NCBI GenBank assembly: GCA_027886175.1
Contig: JAJNNQ010000011.1
Span: forward strand, 4,836,001-4,900,000
Direction: 5' to 3'
DNA from: Phylloscopus collybita
Lineage: Eukaryota; Chordata; Aves; Passeriformes; Phylloscopidae
Length of the DNA: 64,000 bases
Positions 49,800 through 62,500 of the stretch are shown piece after piece (the first letter of the stretch is position 1; each line of letters starts with the position of its first letter). Below the pieces are notes generated by a model. That model was not told the origin of the DNA and searched no databases. It was given only the letters and a program-made list of their open reading frames with translations. The translations under genes were made by a program, and so were the position numbers.

Positions 49800-50259
49800 C
49801 AGTTTTCCCTTTTTCGGGGAAATCAAAGTGACGAACTGATGCTCCTAATTAGGGGTAGGAGAAGTGGGGCTTCAGGGCTTCCCGCTGAGTCGGAGGCACC
49901 CAGCAGGCAGGGCTGGGCAAGGCGGTGCGGGAGGTGCGGAGAACTTTGTTTGTGTTTTCAGCTCCATCCCGCCTCGGGCCCGGGCCCGTCCCAGGGCTGT
50001 TCCTCATCTGCGGCTTTGCCCTCAGACAGCCCGGGGGCGGGGCCTGAGAGCGCGGGCAAGGCTGGGCCGTGTGCAGAGCCCGCCCCTGCCTCGCTGCCAT
50101 TGGCTGATGGTGCCGTCACTTCTGGCTCTCGCTGCACGGTGATTGGGCAGAGCGGGCAGAGCGCGGTCGTGCCGTAGGAGCGGCGCCATTTTCGGCTCCT
50201 CAGTGCGGGCCCGGGAGCGGCGGCAGCGGCCGGAGCCCGGGGAGGCGGCCCCGGCGCAG
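49800..50259 (+). promoter_or_regulatory. CpG promoter copy P5, drives toward ZNF-7
   Basis: Same core as P1: GC boxes, two ATTGG boxes (near 50099 and 50140) and GCGCCATTTTCGG; first exon ends CGGCGCAG/GTGGGA (donor 50260). The putative transcript reaches ZNF-7 after about 5.5 kb. Confidence 0.65.
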
Positions 50260-50514
50260 GTGGGAGCCGCGCTGGGTTGTGCCGGGGCTCGGGGCTGGCT
50301 GCGGGCGGAGGGGGCGGCAGGGGGCTCTGGCTGTGGCTGGGTTGTGCCGTGTCCGCGCCGTGTTCCCCGTGCCCTGAGGGCGCTGCGGGAGCGGCTGCCC
50401 GCGGTCTCCTTCCCGCGGGTGCCTGGGCAGGAGCCGGGGCCGGAGCAGCGCTGGCTCGTCCCGGTTCCTGTGGGTAGGACGGAGGCGGCTGCGCTGTCCC
50501 CGGGCCTGAGCGGG

Positions 50515-50930
50515 AAAATTGGCATCGCCAGAGGTTTCTGTGCCCGAAGGAGCCAGAGGAGTCCTGTAAAAGTGACTTTATTCATGAACAAAGGGAGAGG
50601 CCATGCGGCATTTGCCATGCGGTCTCTCCAATTGTTGTAGTTCGCAGCCTCCTTTTTATCCTGATTTTCCCTTCTGCATCTCCCTCTCCCTTTGCCCGCT
50701 GGCGAAGGTCCTTGGAAAGTTCAGCCTTCCCGATCCGCCTGCTGCATGTCCTCGTTAATATGCACCCCCCTTTTGTATAACATCCGATATTCCTGGCTCT
50801 CTTCAGACTTTGTTCTTCTTCTCCATGTTCAGGAATTCAGCAGGACCTTGGCTGAGCAGCAGTCCGTGTCAATGAGTAACATTTTCTGAAACTGACGGTT
50901 TCTCCTTTCCTTCCTTATCTCCAAGTCCCT
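50515..50930 (-). mobile_element. LTR4-like unit, palindrome 2 right arm
   Basis: Inverted copy of 45830-46262, antisense to the ZNF-7 transcript and just after its first exon. Confidence 0.4.
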
Positions 50931-50949
50931 GGTCCTACCTCCAAGCAGA

Positions 50950-52950
50950 TTCTCTCATTGACTCTGTTTTTGCTTCCTGGTTCCTCTTTGGTTTTTGGAT
51001 TATTCTCAGTGACTTTATTCCCTGTGCTTTTGTGTCCATTTCAGTTATGCCATTGGAATGCTCACCGGGTTCTCTGGCTCCTGATCTGAATTCTTTGGCG
51101 TTCCCAGGGGCTGCTCCGTGGTGTTGTGGGATTTGTTCTGGTGGCCGTTTCATCTTTTCCCCATTTTTGGGTGCTACCTCCAGCCAGGGCTGCATCAATT
51201 TGTCTCTTTTCTGTAATTAAATCATCACATTCTTGGATTCCCAACTGATTTCTCTGAACTTGTGGCAGCAGAATCCCCCCAGTGCTCTGATGCTCCCTGT
51301 GTGACACAGACAGGGACAGCACATGTTGGAGTGGGGAGAGGGGTGATTGCCTCCCACTTATTTTAGTGAAGCTTTCTCAACACTTTCCGTTTGCTTTTCC
51401 CTTTGCAGCTGAACCAATTTCTGTTGCAGAGTCAGAGATCCTCACTCTGGGCTCTGCCTTTAGCTGTGCCAATTCCATCTGTGCAAGCAGGCAGAGCTTG
51501 GGCTGAGGGACAGAGGGAATCAGCCCAATTCCTGCCCCAGGCAAGGAGCCCCTGGTGCATTGTCCACACTTTTCCCCAGCCGGGTTAATTTGCATTTCTA
51601 AAGCTCCTCTCCTGCCTGCCTGGAACTGGAGCTTCTCTTCCAGGGCAGCCACTGAATAACTCACATGTGCCCCCCAACAATTTCCATTTTTTTTTCTACT
51701 TTTCTTTACTTTTAAACAATATTTTATTAAATGTTTATGCGTTAAAGTGTCTACCTTTAAAGCTCTTCTGGTTTAGCAAAATGCAGTTTAAAGAGAAACT
51801 TTGAAAGAGTGAAACCCCAAAATTTTGTGATCACTGACAGCCACACACAAAACACAAAAAAAACACTCCAAAGCAATCAAGGCTTTTCTATTTTTTTCTC
51901 CTAAGACTACAAATTGATTCCCACACCCCTGGCCCAAACGTACTGACAATATAAAAGTAGAATTATTGGAAAAAATTATCTAATGGTAATCTTGTCACTG
52001 AAACTGTGGGAAAACCCAAAACTCTCCAACAATATCTTCAGTGTTAGAGAGTCAAGGCATTACTTGATTCTGGCCAGGATGTGCAACAGAAATCATTTCA
52101 CCGACACATAGCCCGGTGTGCAGAGAAAATAATTCCATGCCATGTGAGCTTTATTGGATTTTTCCTAAAGTTTTTACAGTCTGAACCCATAGAAATCCCT
52201 TGGTTTGATGTTCATTGCTTCCAAGTTGCTGAGGTCTCAGGATTTGATTTCCTGTTGGACGCAGATTCCTTTGCCTCTGATGTTAATCAGGTCTGCACTG
52301 CTGGAATTCCTTCTCAGCCTTTTCCAGCCCAGGTGTCTGCAGCTCTTCCAGGGGCAGTGTCTGGGCTGGGTGTTGGTTGCTGGTTGCTGATGGGCGTTGA
52401 TGTTTTGTTGATGGTCGTTCTCTCTGTGGGGATCTTTTGGGCTCTTCCCAGTCTGGTGAGATGTTCAACTCATCTCTGCTGAGTGCTGTAACATCCCTTC
52501 AAATAAAACCTTTAAAATTCCTTTCCTGGGGCAAAGGCCAACCGAGGCTGAGTGGAGAAATGAAATAAAAACCAATTTTAAAGTCGGTCTCTTTTCCACC
52601 CATCTAAGCCCAGCCAGCCCAGAGTGTGAGTGTGGCTGAGGCCCAGAGTGGAATTCTCCCGGTGTCTCCCCAGCCCCTGTGGCAGTGCAGGCACAGAAAG
52701 CCCTGAAGCTGCAGCAGTGGCAGCAAGGATTGGCCCGCAGTGCCTGGAGATGCCAAGGGAGGGTGCCCAGGCAGAGCATTCCAGCAGAGGATCTGTGGGC
52801 AGGCACAGGGGCTTCCCCCGCTGTGGAGCCCTGGCTGCTGCTCCCTTGCCTTCAGTGCAGGCTCAGCCGTGGCCTGTTTGACATTCCCAGGCAATTCCAG
52901 TTCCTTTGCTGAGCCTGGGAGAGCCATGGCTGGGGCATCAATCATTTGGG
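50950..52950. other. First-intron-like region upstream of ZNF-7
   Basis: The part at 50950-52040 is collinear with 36270-37400. From about 52050 this locus has extra sequence absent upstream of ZNF-6, including the retroviral relic that follows. Frames here (52081-52482 and others) have no recognised product. Confidence 0.45.
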
Positions 52951-52959
52951 GTTTTTATT

Positions 52960-54110
52960 TTCTCCAGCTTTGTTCTCTTTCTCGTGTCCATCCCATAACA
53001 CTGAGGCTGTCTGGGGTTACAAAGTCACACAATGTTCTGGCTGGAGCAGAGAATCCTCAGTGCAGGTCCTGCAATTCCCTGTTAATCCTCAGAACTGTCA
53101 CAGCTCCTCTTTAGTCCTGGGTAAGGTTACTTCTGAGATTCTTTGGACCCTCTCTGGGTCAATTCACCACAAACCTTCAGTCGAAATATGTCCCAAATAT
53201 TTAATCTTTTTCTCCACCATTTGTGAGGTTTTTTTTCAAATACTCCAAGATGCTTTTTACCCTTTAAACTGAGCCATTTCACAGAGGCTTCTTCTACCAT
53301 TTCTTATTGTCCTCCTGCTTGGAGCTGGAGTCACCCACACTCTGCATTAACCCAATCCTTGGGGGTGAGGTGAATTCTTTTGATGTTTTCTGCAAGGCTT
53401 GCCCCAATCAGGCTGGTGCTTCCCTGCATCCCTGCAGCAGGACCGTCCATGTCTTTCCCATTTTCCCTTCTCCCTCTTGTTCCCACTCCAAGGCCAAACC
53501 CTGTTCACCATCCTGTGTGAGTGGGCATCCCCAGAAAGCATCTTTTCCATCAAGGGCTGAATGGGAGCAGTGTGAGGAGCGAACCTGGTTCCAGATGGTG
53601 TCAGGATCTGAGACTGTGGGGTGCCTGGGTTTCAGAATCTCGTTTATTGTTCTTAGGTCCTGCACCATTCTGTGGATTCCATCTGAGTTCTTGGCTGGCA
53701 GCACAGGAACATTACAGGGAGAGACCCCTGGCTCCAAAAGCCCTGCCTTTCCCTGGGGCTCAATACCAGGCTGTGAGCCCTTCCTTCCCTCCCTGGGAAT
53801 AGGGGATTGCTTTTAGACCCCACTTGTCCTGGTTGCTTCAGAGGAATTTGGAGAGGCTGGGGATCTGATTTTCCCAATTTCCCTGGGGCTGCCCACACTT
53901 CTGGGTTCACTTCAGCCCAGGCTTGCCAGACATTTGTCACAGAGGTACAGGAGAACTAGCCTGTGTATCACCTTTGACAATATTAATTTGCATTCCCAAT
54001 TTAGCCATCAAATCCCTTCCCAGTGAATGACAATCACATTTAGGAGCAAATGAAAATTCCTGCATTTCCAACCCATCCCCACATCTAGTAAGAGTGGTTG
54101 AATAAAACAC
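52960..54110 (-). pseudogene. Broken gammaretrovirus-like protease-RT relic
   Basis: On the minus strand three frames give, in order, a protease end (LGRDLMAKLGMQI, about 54020), the protease-RT link (PEVWAAPGKLGK, about 53890), the RT palm (PVLPAKNSDG, LRTINEI, KDAFWGCPL, about 53560-53710) and an RT thumb region (GSKESQ and following, about 53130). Stops and frameshifts interrupt it, and no YxDD-containing segment is readable. It is a class I (gamma-like) element, distinct from the ERVL at 11 kb. Confidence 0.75.
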
Positions 54111-54144
54111 AGCTGCTCATCTTTCCCACTTATTTTCTAAATAA

Positions 54145-54738
54145 TCAAAGACATTTTTGGCGTTTTCCCCCCTTAGGTGTGAGATTGAGAGTGGATGGAG
54201 AGGCCCCTGTGTCTGTGAGGAAAGGCCTCCTGTCGATGCAGAGCCACCCTGAATGTTCTCCAGGGCTCCAGTGCGGTGGGTCCCTGGTGTGCTGGGAGCT
54301 CTGCCACCCCTCCCAGTCCATGTCCCTGCAGGGGTGGACTTGCTGCTGGTGAGGGTGCTGCTGTCTGTGCTTGCAGTGTCCTTGTGGCCTGCAGCTGGCA
54401 GCCTGATTCCTTGCCAGGGGCTGTTTGGGTGGGCTCTCCCCTGCCCAGGAGGGCAATGCCTCTGCCAGGTCCTTGTGGCCGAGCCGGTGCCCTGGGTGCT
54501 GGGGCCCCCTTGGGCCCTGGGCTTGATCCCTCAGGGGCTGTAGAAACTCTGCCATGGCCTTTGCCTTCCCCTTGGCCTTTTCCTCCTGCCTTCTTGCCTT
54601 CCCCTGCTGTGCCTTTGTGACCAAGTGCTGCAGGGGCTTCTTCTGCCTCTCCTGCAGCCCCCCTGAGTGCCTGTGGGTGCTCATCCTCTGACAGCTGCTG
54701 AGCTTTCTGCAAAACCATTCATTTCTGCAGCGCCCCAA
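54145..54738 (-). other. Conserved charged ORF, unknown (copy 2, longer)
   Basis: Inverted copy of 24195-24569, extended to 197 codons at the C-terminus. The overlapping second frame (54173-54718) is also open. It lies antisense in the probable ZNF-7 first intron. Confidence 0.25.
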
Positions 54739-55254
54739 GCAAAGTCATTCAAGGATAATCTCGATCCTTCCATGTAGAATCCACATTTCCCTTCTTGTTC
54801 CTCTTTTCCATCATCTTTTTTCTTCCCACAGCGATTCCTGCTGCTGCTTCTTGCCTTCACCATATTCCTGCACACTGCCCTTCACCCTTTCCCTTCCCAG
54901 CACACCAACACCATCCATCCCCTGTTGTCCAAATCTCTTCTCGACTTCCCTAATTGCCCCCCTGTGTGTCCATGTCCTTAATTACCTCTGGGAGAATGTG
55001 CAAACTGCCTCGACATTTCCACAAAGGACCCTTCAGAGATATATTGGGATCATCCTCCCTTTTGCCGGTACCCCTTCCTGGCTTTCCCTTTTCCACCCTG
55101 CATGGGTGCCCTGCCATGTTTCCTCCCTGAAGATCCCAGTGTCCTCCCTGATGAGATTTTCAGTGCTCTCTCCCTGCTGACTCTTCCCAGCCCCCCCTGA
55201 TCTGTCACTCGTCTGTCTCCTGGACACTCTCGGGTCCCCAGTCAATCCTGGGGG

Positions 55255-55430
55255 CAGGAGGAGAAGGGAAGGTGAAGCAGGGATGAAGAACAAAATGGTC
55301 AAAGGATGCACGTGGGAGGAGAAGGTGGGATTGTGCAGGAGAAGGAGGAAGAGTAGGAGGAAGAAATGTGTGAGGAAGAGTAGGGACACAGGAGGAGGAG
55401 GAGGAGCAGGAAGAGGAGGCAGCACAAGGT
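55255..55430 (+). repeat. Purine-rich GGA/GAA tract upstream of ZNF-7
   Basis: Copy of 38330-38510. It runs into CATGCAGCAG/GTGAGCGG (donor near 55498), a possible 5'-UTR exon. Confidence 0.45.
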
Positions 55431-55834
55431 TCCACCCCTCCCTGGATCTGCAGCGTCCCCCAGCCCCGGGAGCGTTGCCCCCGCACATGCAGCAGGTGAG
55501 CGGGGAGGGGGATCCAGGATTTTCCTGGGAGTGAATCTTGGAGTTTCTGAGCTTTATTGGGCTAAATGTTGGTGCTTTGGTTTCTGCAAGGGGCTGAACC
55601 TTTATGTTCTAGAAGAGGTTTTGTCTGAGTCTTGGTGTTTGGGGTGTTTTTGTTCTGTCTCTTGATGTTTGGAGGACTTTAGGGCTGAATCTTGGTGTTG
55701 TGTAGGTTCTTACAGACACAAGGTGCCCAATGATTTCCTGGGATGAGCTTGGCCAAGGAGGAACGCCCAGCCTAAGGTGCTCTCCTGTTGTTTTTTCACC
55801 AAACCAGGATTTTTCATTCCCAAGGAGTGTCCGG

Positions 55835-56575
55835 ATGGAGGAGGAGGAAATGCCCCGTGGATCCAATGGGAGGAGGGGCTGCAAACCCAGCCCTGGGAGC
55901 TGCGAGGAGGAAAGACCCGCCCTGTGCCAGGAGGGCGGCCGGAGATCCAGCCAGAGCTCAGAGCTGGAGGAGAAGCCTGATGGAGGGGAGAAGCCCCACA
56001 AGTGCTTGGAATGTGGGAAGGGTTTCAGCTGCAGGTCCAAGCTGATCCAGCACCAGAGGATCCACACTGGGGAACGGCCCTATGAGTGTGGGGAATGTGG
56101 GATGAGCTTCAGCCAGAATGGCAATCTTAGGCAACACCAGATGATCCACAGTGGGGAAAAGCCCTACAAGTGTGGGGAATGTGGGAAGAGCTTCAGAGAT
56201 AGCTCAGCCCTGATACAGCACCAGGTGATCCACACTGGGGAAGGGCTCTACACCTGCTTGGAATGTGGGAAGGGCTTTGGAAAGGGCTCCAACCTGAAAA
56301 ACCACCAGCGCATCCACACCGGGGAGAGGCCCTACGAGTGTCCCCAGTGTGGGAAGAGGTTTCAGACCGGCTCCAATCTTCTCCTGCATCAGCGGATTCA
56401 CACGGAGGAGAGGCCCTTCCGCTGCCCCGACTGCAGGAAGGGCTTCAAACGCAACTCACACCTCATCAGGCACCGGCGCATCCACACCGGGGAGAGGCCC
56501 TTCGAGTGTCCCCAGTGTGGGAAGAGCTTCTCACAGAGCTCTAACTTGACCAAACACGAACAGAGGCACCACTGA
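55835..56575 (+). CDS. ZNF-7: C2H2 zinc-finger protein, seven fingers
   Basis: The 246-residue protein starts [15 protein letters not shown]; its exon begins at 55808 after AAACCAG. Fingers 1-3 and 5 are identical to those of ZNF-1 in their contact helices ([36 protein letters not shown]). Finger 4 differs slightly (GKGSNLKNH). Finger 6 (KRNSHLIRH) matches ZNF-2 instead, and finger 7 (SQSSNLTKH) is unique. This mosaic suggests gene conversion between ZNF-1-like and ZNF-2-like copies. It is convergent with ZNF-8. Confidence 0.9.
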   Translation: MEEEEMPRGSNGRRGCKPSPGSCEEERPALCQEGGRRSSQSSELEEKPDGGEKPHKCLECGKGFSCRSKLIQHQRIHTGERPYECGECGMSFSQNGNLRQHQMIHSGEKPYKCGECGKSFRDSSALIQHQVIHTGEGLYTCLECGKGFGKGSNLKNHQRIHTGERPYECPQCGKRFQTGSNLLLHQRIHTEERPFRCPDCRKGFKRNSHLIRHRRIHTGERPFECPQCGKSFSQSSNLTKHEQRHH

Positions 56576-56979
56576 GGGAAGCCCTGGGAGTGCCCTGAGA
56601 GCGGGAAGAGCTTCGTGCGCTGCTCCAGCTCCATCCCCCGTGGGAGGATCGGCATTGGATGATCCCCAGTGACCCCTGTTGGGCAGAGCCCTGGTGCTCT
56701 ATGTTCCTGGTGATCCGTGTTGGGAAGGCACCTGGCTGGGGGGGTTCCACATCTTCCTGGCTCCCCGTGGGCACCTGGATGAACGCAGGGGCAGGAACAT
56801 CCATCACGACACAGACAAACACTGGGAATTCCTTGGGGAGAGCGGATTTGTTGACTTTCAACTGGAGATAATCTTTTGTGTTCAATCCTCTCTTCTGGTG
56901 GCCTCAAGGAATACTGGATGGTCTTGGAGGTCTTTTTCAACCTCAGGGATTCCACAATTTTGATTTCCTATTTTCCAGG

Positions 56980-57657
56980 TGTGTCCTAGTGTGATGTTAC
57001 GTTGTTTATATCCCCAATTGTCTGTAGGGTTTATGCTGGATATTACCCTCTGTACCTTTAATATGAGGTCTGAGAGTAAAAATCTGTTGAAAAGCGCACA
57101 GTTTGTTTTCAGAAACTTTCCCCTTCTGTGTTGGCCTTGAGAGTGGGAGTCAATAACACAGAGACATGAGACAGTGAGAGGTTTTTTTCCGCTCTCTCTT
57201 TTACCCTTCTTTTTATTTAGTTAGTGAATCTGGCTGAGGCAGAGAAGCTTCAGTTTTCTTTTTCCTGTTTTTTTTCTTTCTTTCCCTTTTTATTTGCCTT
57301 TCTTTGGAACTGTTCAAACCTCTCCAGACTGAGGACCCGGGGGTCTCCGGGGGAGCTTGCACCTTGGACCCACCAAGATCCACCCTGCGCAGCAACTTTT
57401 CCCAGTGCTGGAGTTACTGAGAGTAGAGCAACCACCTACAGGAGAGACTTCTTTCTGAAATTTTCATCTCTCCAGAGCGGCACAAAGTTCTTGTCATCTG
57501 GTATTGTTCAATTTATTGTGCTGGGGAGTGCTTTGCCAGTTTAATTAAACAGGTTTCTTTCCACTTCTCTCTGAGGAGGTCACTCCTGAACCGGTTGGGG
57601 GAGGGGAGGGAGAGCCCCTTAGGAGGTTATCTCCTAAATTTGCCCTAAACCACTACA
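56980..57657 (+). mobile_element. LTR3-like element, X3 copy
   Basis: Plus-strand copy starting TGTGTCCTAGTG and ending CTAAACCACTACA; the AATAAA of the X1 copy is altered to AATTAAA here. Confidence 0.5.
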
Positions 57658-57663
57658 CATCTC

Positions 57664-58139
57664 TTGCTCATCTAATAATCTTTATGACCCCATGGGCATG
57701 ATTAGGTCATGGTCACCTCACGGTCATGGTCATGAAATGCTCATGGTCATCAAATGGTCATGGTCATCTTGTGGTCAACACATTGCCACAGTCACGTTCA
57801 TGGTCACAGTTGTAGTCATGTCATGGTCATTTCCTGAGCACCATCATCTCATGTTCATGGTCGTCTACTGATCACAATCACCTCATACTCATGGTCCTCT
57901 CATGGGCACGATCTCATGCTCATGGTTGTGTCATGGTCATCTGATGGTCACGGTCTTCTCATGGCCATGATGACCTGATGGCCATGGTTATGTCATGTTC
58001 ATCTCATGGTCAGCTCATGATCTCGATCACCTCAGAGCTGTGTTGTGGTCATCTGATGGTCACAGCGTTCTCATGGTCATGATCATCTCCTGGGCAGGGT
58101 CACAGTCACTGTCATCGCATGGTCATGATCATCTCATGG
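57664..58139. repeat. ATGACCATGA-type minisatellite, X3 copy (inverted)
   Basis: Reverse-oriented version of 20387-20880 (TCATGGTCATG units). Confidence 0.85.
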
Positions 58140-58424
58140 TGTCTAGGTTTGAACAACAGCTGTCTGCTCAGGAAGGAGGAGCCTCCCGTGGAACAGAGAA
58201 TTCAAACCCCCTTCCTCTGAATTATTATAATTTTGAAAATTCAGGGGCTCTCAGGCACAGCTATGGGGTCAGGAATCCCAGTTCTTTCCTGGTGTGTATA
58301 ACCAGGCAAACAAACCCCACCACCCACAGCATTGATAACAAACAGAACCAGGAGCCCAGGAACAGCTTCCCTGAGCGCGGCACTTTCCCCTGGGGTGCAG
58401 TTCCGGGCACAGCCGGCAGGGGCG
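58140..58424 (-). mobile_element. LTR2 end fragment, X3 copy
   Basis: Starts TGTCTAGGTTTGAACAAC on the plus strand; inverted copy of 20101-20386. Confidence 0.45.
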
Positions 58425-60275
58425 CTGGTGGCTCCCGGTGGGCAGGGCAGGTGCGATGATCCCCCCGCGGCTGCAGGGGGCGCTGTGGCGCGGGCTCGGG
58501 GAGCGCGCGGTGATGGCGGCTTTGTCCGGGACGGGAAGGGATGGAGGAGAGGCTTTGCTTCCCAGAGCCCTGGGGCTGCCCATCCCAGGGCCCCTGCAGG
58601 ACTCTCGGCAGCAGCAAGCTGGGCCAGCAAGATGTCCCAGCAGTGTGAAAAATGGCGTTTCACCTTGTTCTATTAATTTATAAGTTTAATAAAAATAAAA
58701 AAAAATAGATAAGAAGACAAAAAAGATAGCTTCTCAGCTGAGGGTGACAAGCAACACACTGCCCATTCCAGATTTCTTGGTATTGAAAAGTCTTGGTGTT
58801 ACATATTTAAATAAGCTAATGCATGATTCAAATATTCATTTTGGTTTCAAGACCACCCTAAGCATACAGTTTATCTGTGGGATTCCACGCAGTCTAGATG
58901 TATGTTGTAAATCTGTCTTCTGAAGATTCAAACTTTGAAAGGCTTAATTGTTCCTTATCAGAAATCTTTAGTTCAGGAATTCCAGACGTCCCTTCTGTCT
59001 TCTATCTAGTTGAGGAGTAAAAAACAAAAACAAAAACAACCCCCATCTCTACTTTGTTACAATCTGAAAATATACCTTTGTTACATTTTTAAATTCCACA
59101 AATAAAAGGAAATACAGTACAAACTTCTTACACTATATGTATAACATTCATTTCAATATTTGCAAAAAGCCAACTCTAAAATGTGCATTTATAACAGTCC
59201 CAAAAGGATCCTCTCCCTGCACTGCTAACACAGGCACAGACCCCTCGGACAAGTCCAGGCTTGTTTCAGGCAGCGTAGGACCCGGGGTAAATGTAGCAAG
59301 ATGAATCCTGCATGGCTCCTTCAGAGAGGTTGGATGAATCAGTGGAGAAAGGAAACGGATCTGCCTCAGGAGTCTTGTCCAGAGATTTTATTCCAGTTAC
59401 AGCAGCACTTCTGAACCGTGTGACTGCCCTGAGCAGAACCCCGACCATGTGCCTGTGCTGGGTTTTCACCTGGGAGAGGGGGAAGGGGGAGGGCACACAG
59501 CCTACCTACCAGAGAGGGACAGGGCGTGACCCGAGGGCTAAAGGGCAGCCTAAAGGTCAAATCACCTGTGAGGAGGGGTGGGCCCTCTCTGCCGGGGCCA
59601 ATTCCTTCGATGGGCAGCCCCTGCAGGATCTCAGGTTGCTTGGTAAACCCGGTGTATTATAATCATTCCCTCAGGGTTGGCTGGGAAAAACCTACCCCGG
59701 GGGAGGGGAAGAATCTCCAAAAGGGAGCCCACCTTGAAAACCTTAAAGGCACACCACAACACCTGTTCATGTTAAAGGACGTTAATTACTTACCTGTTAT
59801 TGATGATTTCACTCCATTGATCCCCTTCCATTGTACACCGGAATCCATTTCCCGTCGGGAACCACTGCCACTGCTCCCCAAGATGGCGAAGATGCAAATG
59901 AGGAGACACCAGGGAACGATGGGACAATATTTCAGGGTAAAGACCCCAAAGGCAACGAGCCATTACAACACCAAAGACTGAAAGTGACTTCTTCAGCTGA
60001 GGAAAACAGTGGTGAACATCCGGCTACCAACTAAAGACCTCCGACTCCTCGCCATGACCGGACAGTACCGGGCCAGTGTGACAGCCCCAGACCACGACCC
60101 TACAAGTGACTTCCCAGGGACTCTGGTGGGGACGGGAGCCCCAGCTCTGCCGTGTCCTCCTCGGCGCCGTCCAGCGGGAGCAGTGGCCGTGTGCGCAACC
60201 CCTCGGGCCCCCACCCAGCGCTGTTTTTCAATAAAGGCCTTTTCAAAGGAGCTGGTCTGCTGGCCCCATTCTTAA
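58425..60275 (+). other. Conserved block with four ORFs (X3 copy)
   Basis: Inverted copy of 18242-20100 (positions sum to 78516-78525, so only about 9 bp net length change). Frames of 81, 116, 151 and 88 codons lie at 58438-58683, 59312-59662, 59526-59981 and 60009-60275, with AATAAA at 60230-60235. Confidence 0.35.
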
Positions 60276-60973
60276 CAGCTTGGGGACATCATTGGGGTGA
60301 TGGCATCATCGGGAACATGGCTGGTGTCACTTGTCCCCTCCTCTCTGCCTGCACGGTGTCTGACACAAAATCAGGGAATTTTCTGGAGATTTTCATTGAA
60401 ACTGTCCCAAATCTTGATGGGAATTCCTGGGGTGACCTCACTGGGGACACTCAGGGAACATGCAGGGATACTCAGGGACACTTGGGGATACCTGGGGATA
60501 CTCAGGGAACATGCAGGGACACTCGGGGACACTCAGGGATGTTCAGGGCACTCAGGGGCACTTGAGGACTCTCAGGGATGCAGGGGCAGGGGGTGAATGA
60601 GCCCCCTTGGTGCCTGAAGCAGAGTAATTTATAAATGACAATGTAAAAATATCAATGGCAATATCAATGACAATACAATATTGCCTTATGCATTCACATG
60701 TCAGCTTTTGCATGTTGTCATCACAATTATTTTGATACAGTGCAATTTATAGTTCCTTCCAGCTGCTTTCTGGTATAACACAATCTATCAGTTTGCGTGT
60801 ACACTGCATAGCCAACAGAAAAGGCAGCGTAATAAATTGATTTTATATCATAGGCCTTAGCAACATATTAAAATACACAATGCTCAATGCTGAAATGCTT
60901 TTATAGTATAACTATTATAGCTAACTTTTCTATTATAACTGACTTTTACATTGTAACTAACTCAAGAGAATCG

Positions 60974-61748
60974 TGTTAGTTTGAAAGACAGGTGTGTGCC
61001 AGGAAAAGCCAGAGACTCCCTTGGAATGGAGAATTCAAATTCCATCCCTCCAAATTATTATAACTCAGAAAATTCAGGGGCTCTCAGGCAAAGATATGGG
61101 GACAGGACACGATGCCGGTGTCCTTCAGCCAAGCCAGCTCCCGGCACCGGCGCCAGGAGTGGGCTGCCCCCAGAAAGCCAGGCAATCCAGGGTGCAGCTG
61201 CAGGGCACAGCTGCTCTATAGCACAGGTGGCACGCGTCCAGGGCAGGGACAAGGGACAGGGTGAGGCCTTCTGTGGGATTTCCAAAGGTGTTTATTGCCC
61301 AGAGGGTCAGGGACAGAAAAAGGCACAGAACCTGGGCTTGCAGGGGCTGATAAGTGGGGGAGGTCTGGGGAGAGGATACAATTTCCAACCAATGAGGGTG
61401 ACATGGGGGAGGAACATAAGGCGGGGAGTACAATGCACAGAGCAATGAAAGAACACAAGGGGAGGGAACAGTTTAAACCAACCACTGGGGCGTCGAAGGT
61501 TGGGGGATTGACAGGGAAGGGTCTGGAAGAAGGGGTAGGGTGAGGGAAGGATTGACAATTCTGTAGGAGGAGGGAAGGGCAGGTCTAGGGAAGACAGACA
61601 ACCAGGGCAGAACCAACAATAGAGGGGAAAGGAACAATCCATTAGGGATAAAATATACTGTTAAAATACAAAATCTGGGTGGTGTATAAAACTGACGATT
61701 AAAACTGAGCTGCAATTGGAAACACAATAAAAATCCACCACAACAACA
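60974..61748 (-). mobile_element. LTR1-like element, X3 copy
   Basis: Inverted copy of 16826-17597, with ends TGTTAGTTTG and CCACAACAACA on the plus strand. Confidence 0.5.
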
Positions 61749-61890
61749 GATAAACATCTCCCCAGCTGCTTTCAACACATCAAACAGAACACACATTTTT
61801 GGTTGCATAACCCAAGACATCCATTCTTGGGTTTGGGGGTTCCAGGCCCCTCCTGCTCAGTCTGGGGGTCTCATTCCTCCTTTCCCTTAC

Positions 61891-62175
61891 TTCAGGCACC
61901 TCCTGGCAGCTTTTTCCTGCAAGAATCCATGAGTTTGGGGATTTTTGGGGAGTAGTTTTGGAGGGGGACAACTCTGTCTGGTTTTCACCTTCTTTTTTGT
62001 GGCCTCTCAGCTGCCCCCAACACCCTGAGGCTGCTGGGATTTCCCTCCTGGGGACAAGGACGTTCATTCCCCTCCAGGGGCTCAATGCCTGGCTGGGGCT
62101 CCAGGTCAGGGGCTCCTTGAGCAGCTGCCCCAGAACCTCCGCCAGGGTCTCCCAGCACAGCCAGAGCCGCTCGGC
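61891..62175 (-). other. Candidate 95-codon exon, X3 copy
   Basis: Inverted copy of 16399-16683 with the same acceptor, donor and open frame. Differences such as RLWLCWETL for RLWQRWETL are substitutions, not stops. Confidence 0.4.
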
Positions 62176-62259
62176 CTGGGGTCCCCAAAGCCCTCAGCAA
62201 GCCCCAAATCCCTCCCAGGAACCCTGAACTCCCTCACACCCAGCATCCCCCACAGCCCC

Positions 62260-62500
62260 TGCAAGTTCCCCCCATGGCACCGGCCACGGCCATGTCCCCA
62301 CATGTCACTGGCCATGTCCCACCATGGCCTCACCCGCTGCTGGGCGTCTCCCCACCAGGTTTCCATCCCTGTCATTGTCCTCCACATCTCCATCTGAGCT
62401 CGTGTCCCCCTGTGTCCCCAGGAATGGCCACGTCCCTCTCCATGTCCATGTCACTGTCCATGTCTATGTCCCCCCATGTCCTCACCAGGTCTTAGTTCAA
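62260..62500. repeat. GGACATGG-type minisatellite, X3 copy (inverted)
   Basis: Reverse complement of the 16090-16310 array (CCATGTCCCC units). Confidence 0.7.

Larger units (their letters stand above)
49560..50950 (+). repeat. Palindrome 2, right arm
   Basis: Inverted copy of 45830-47240, holding promoter P5 and LTR4. Confidence 0.8.
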
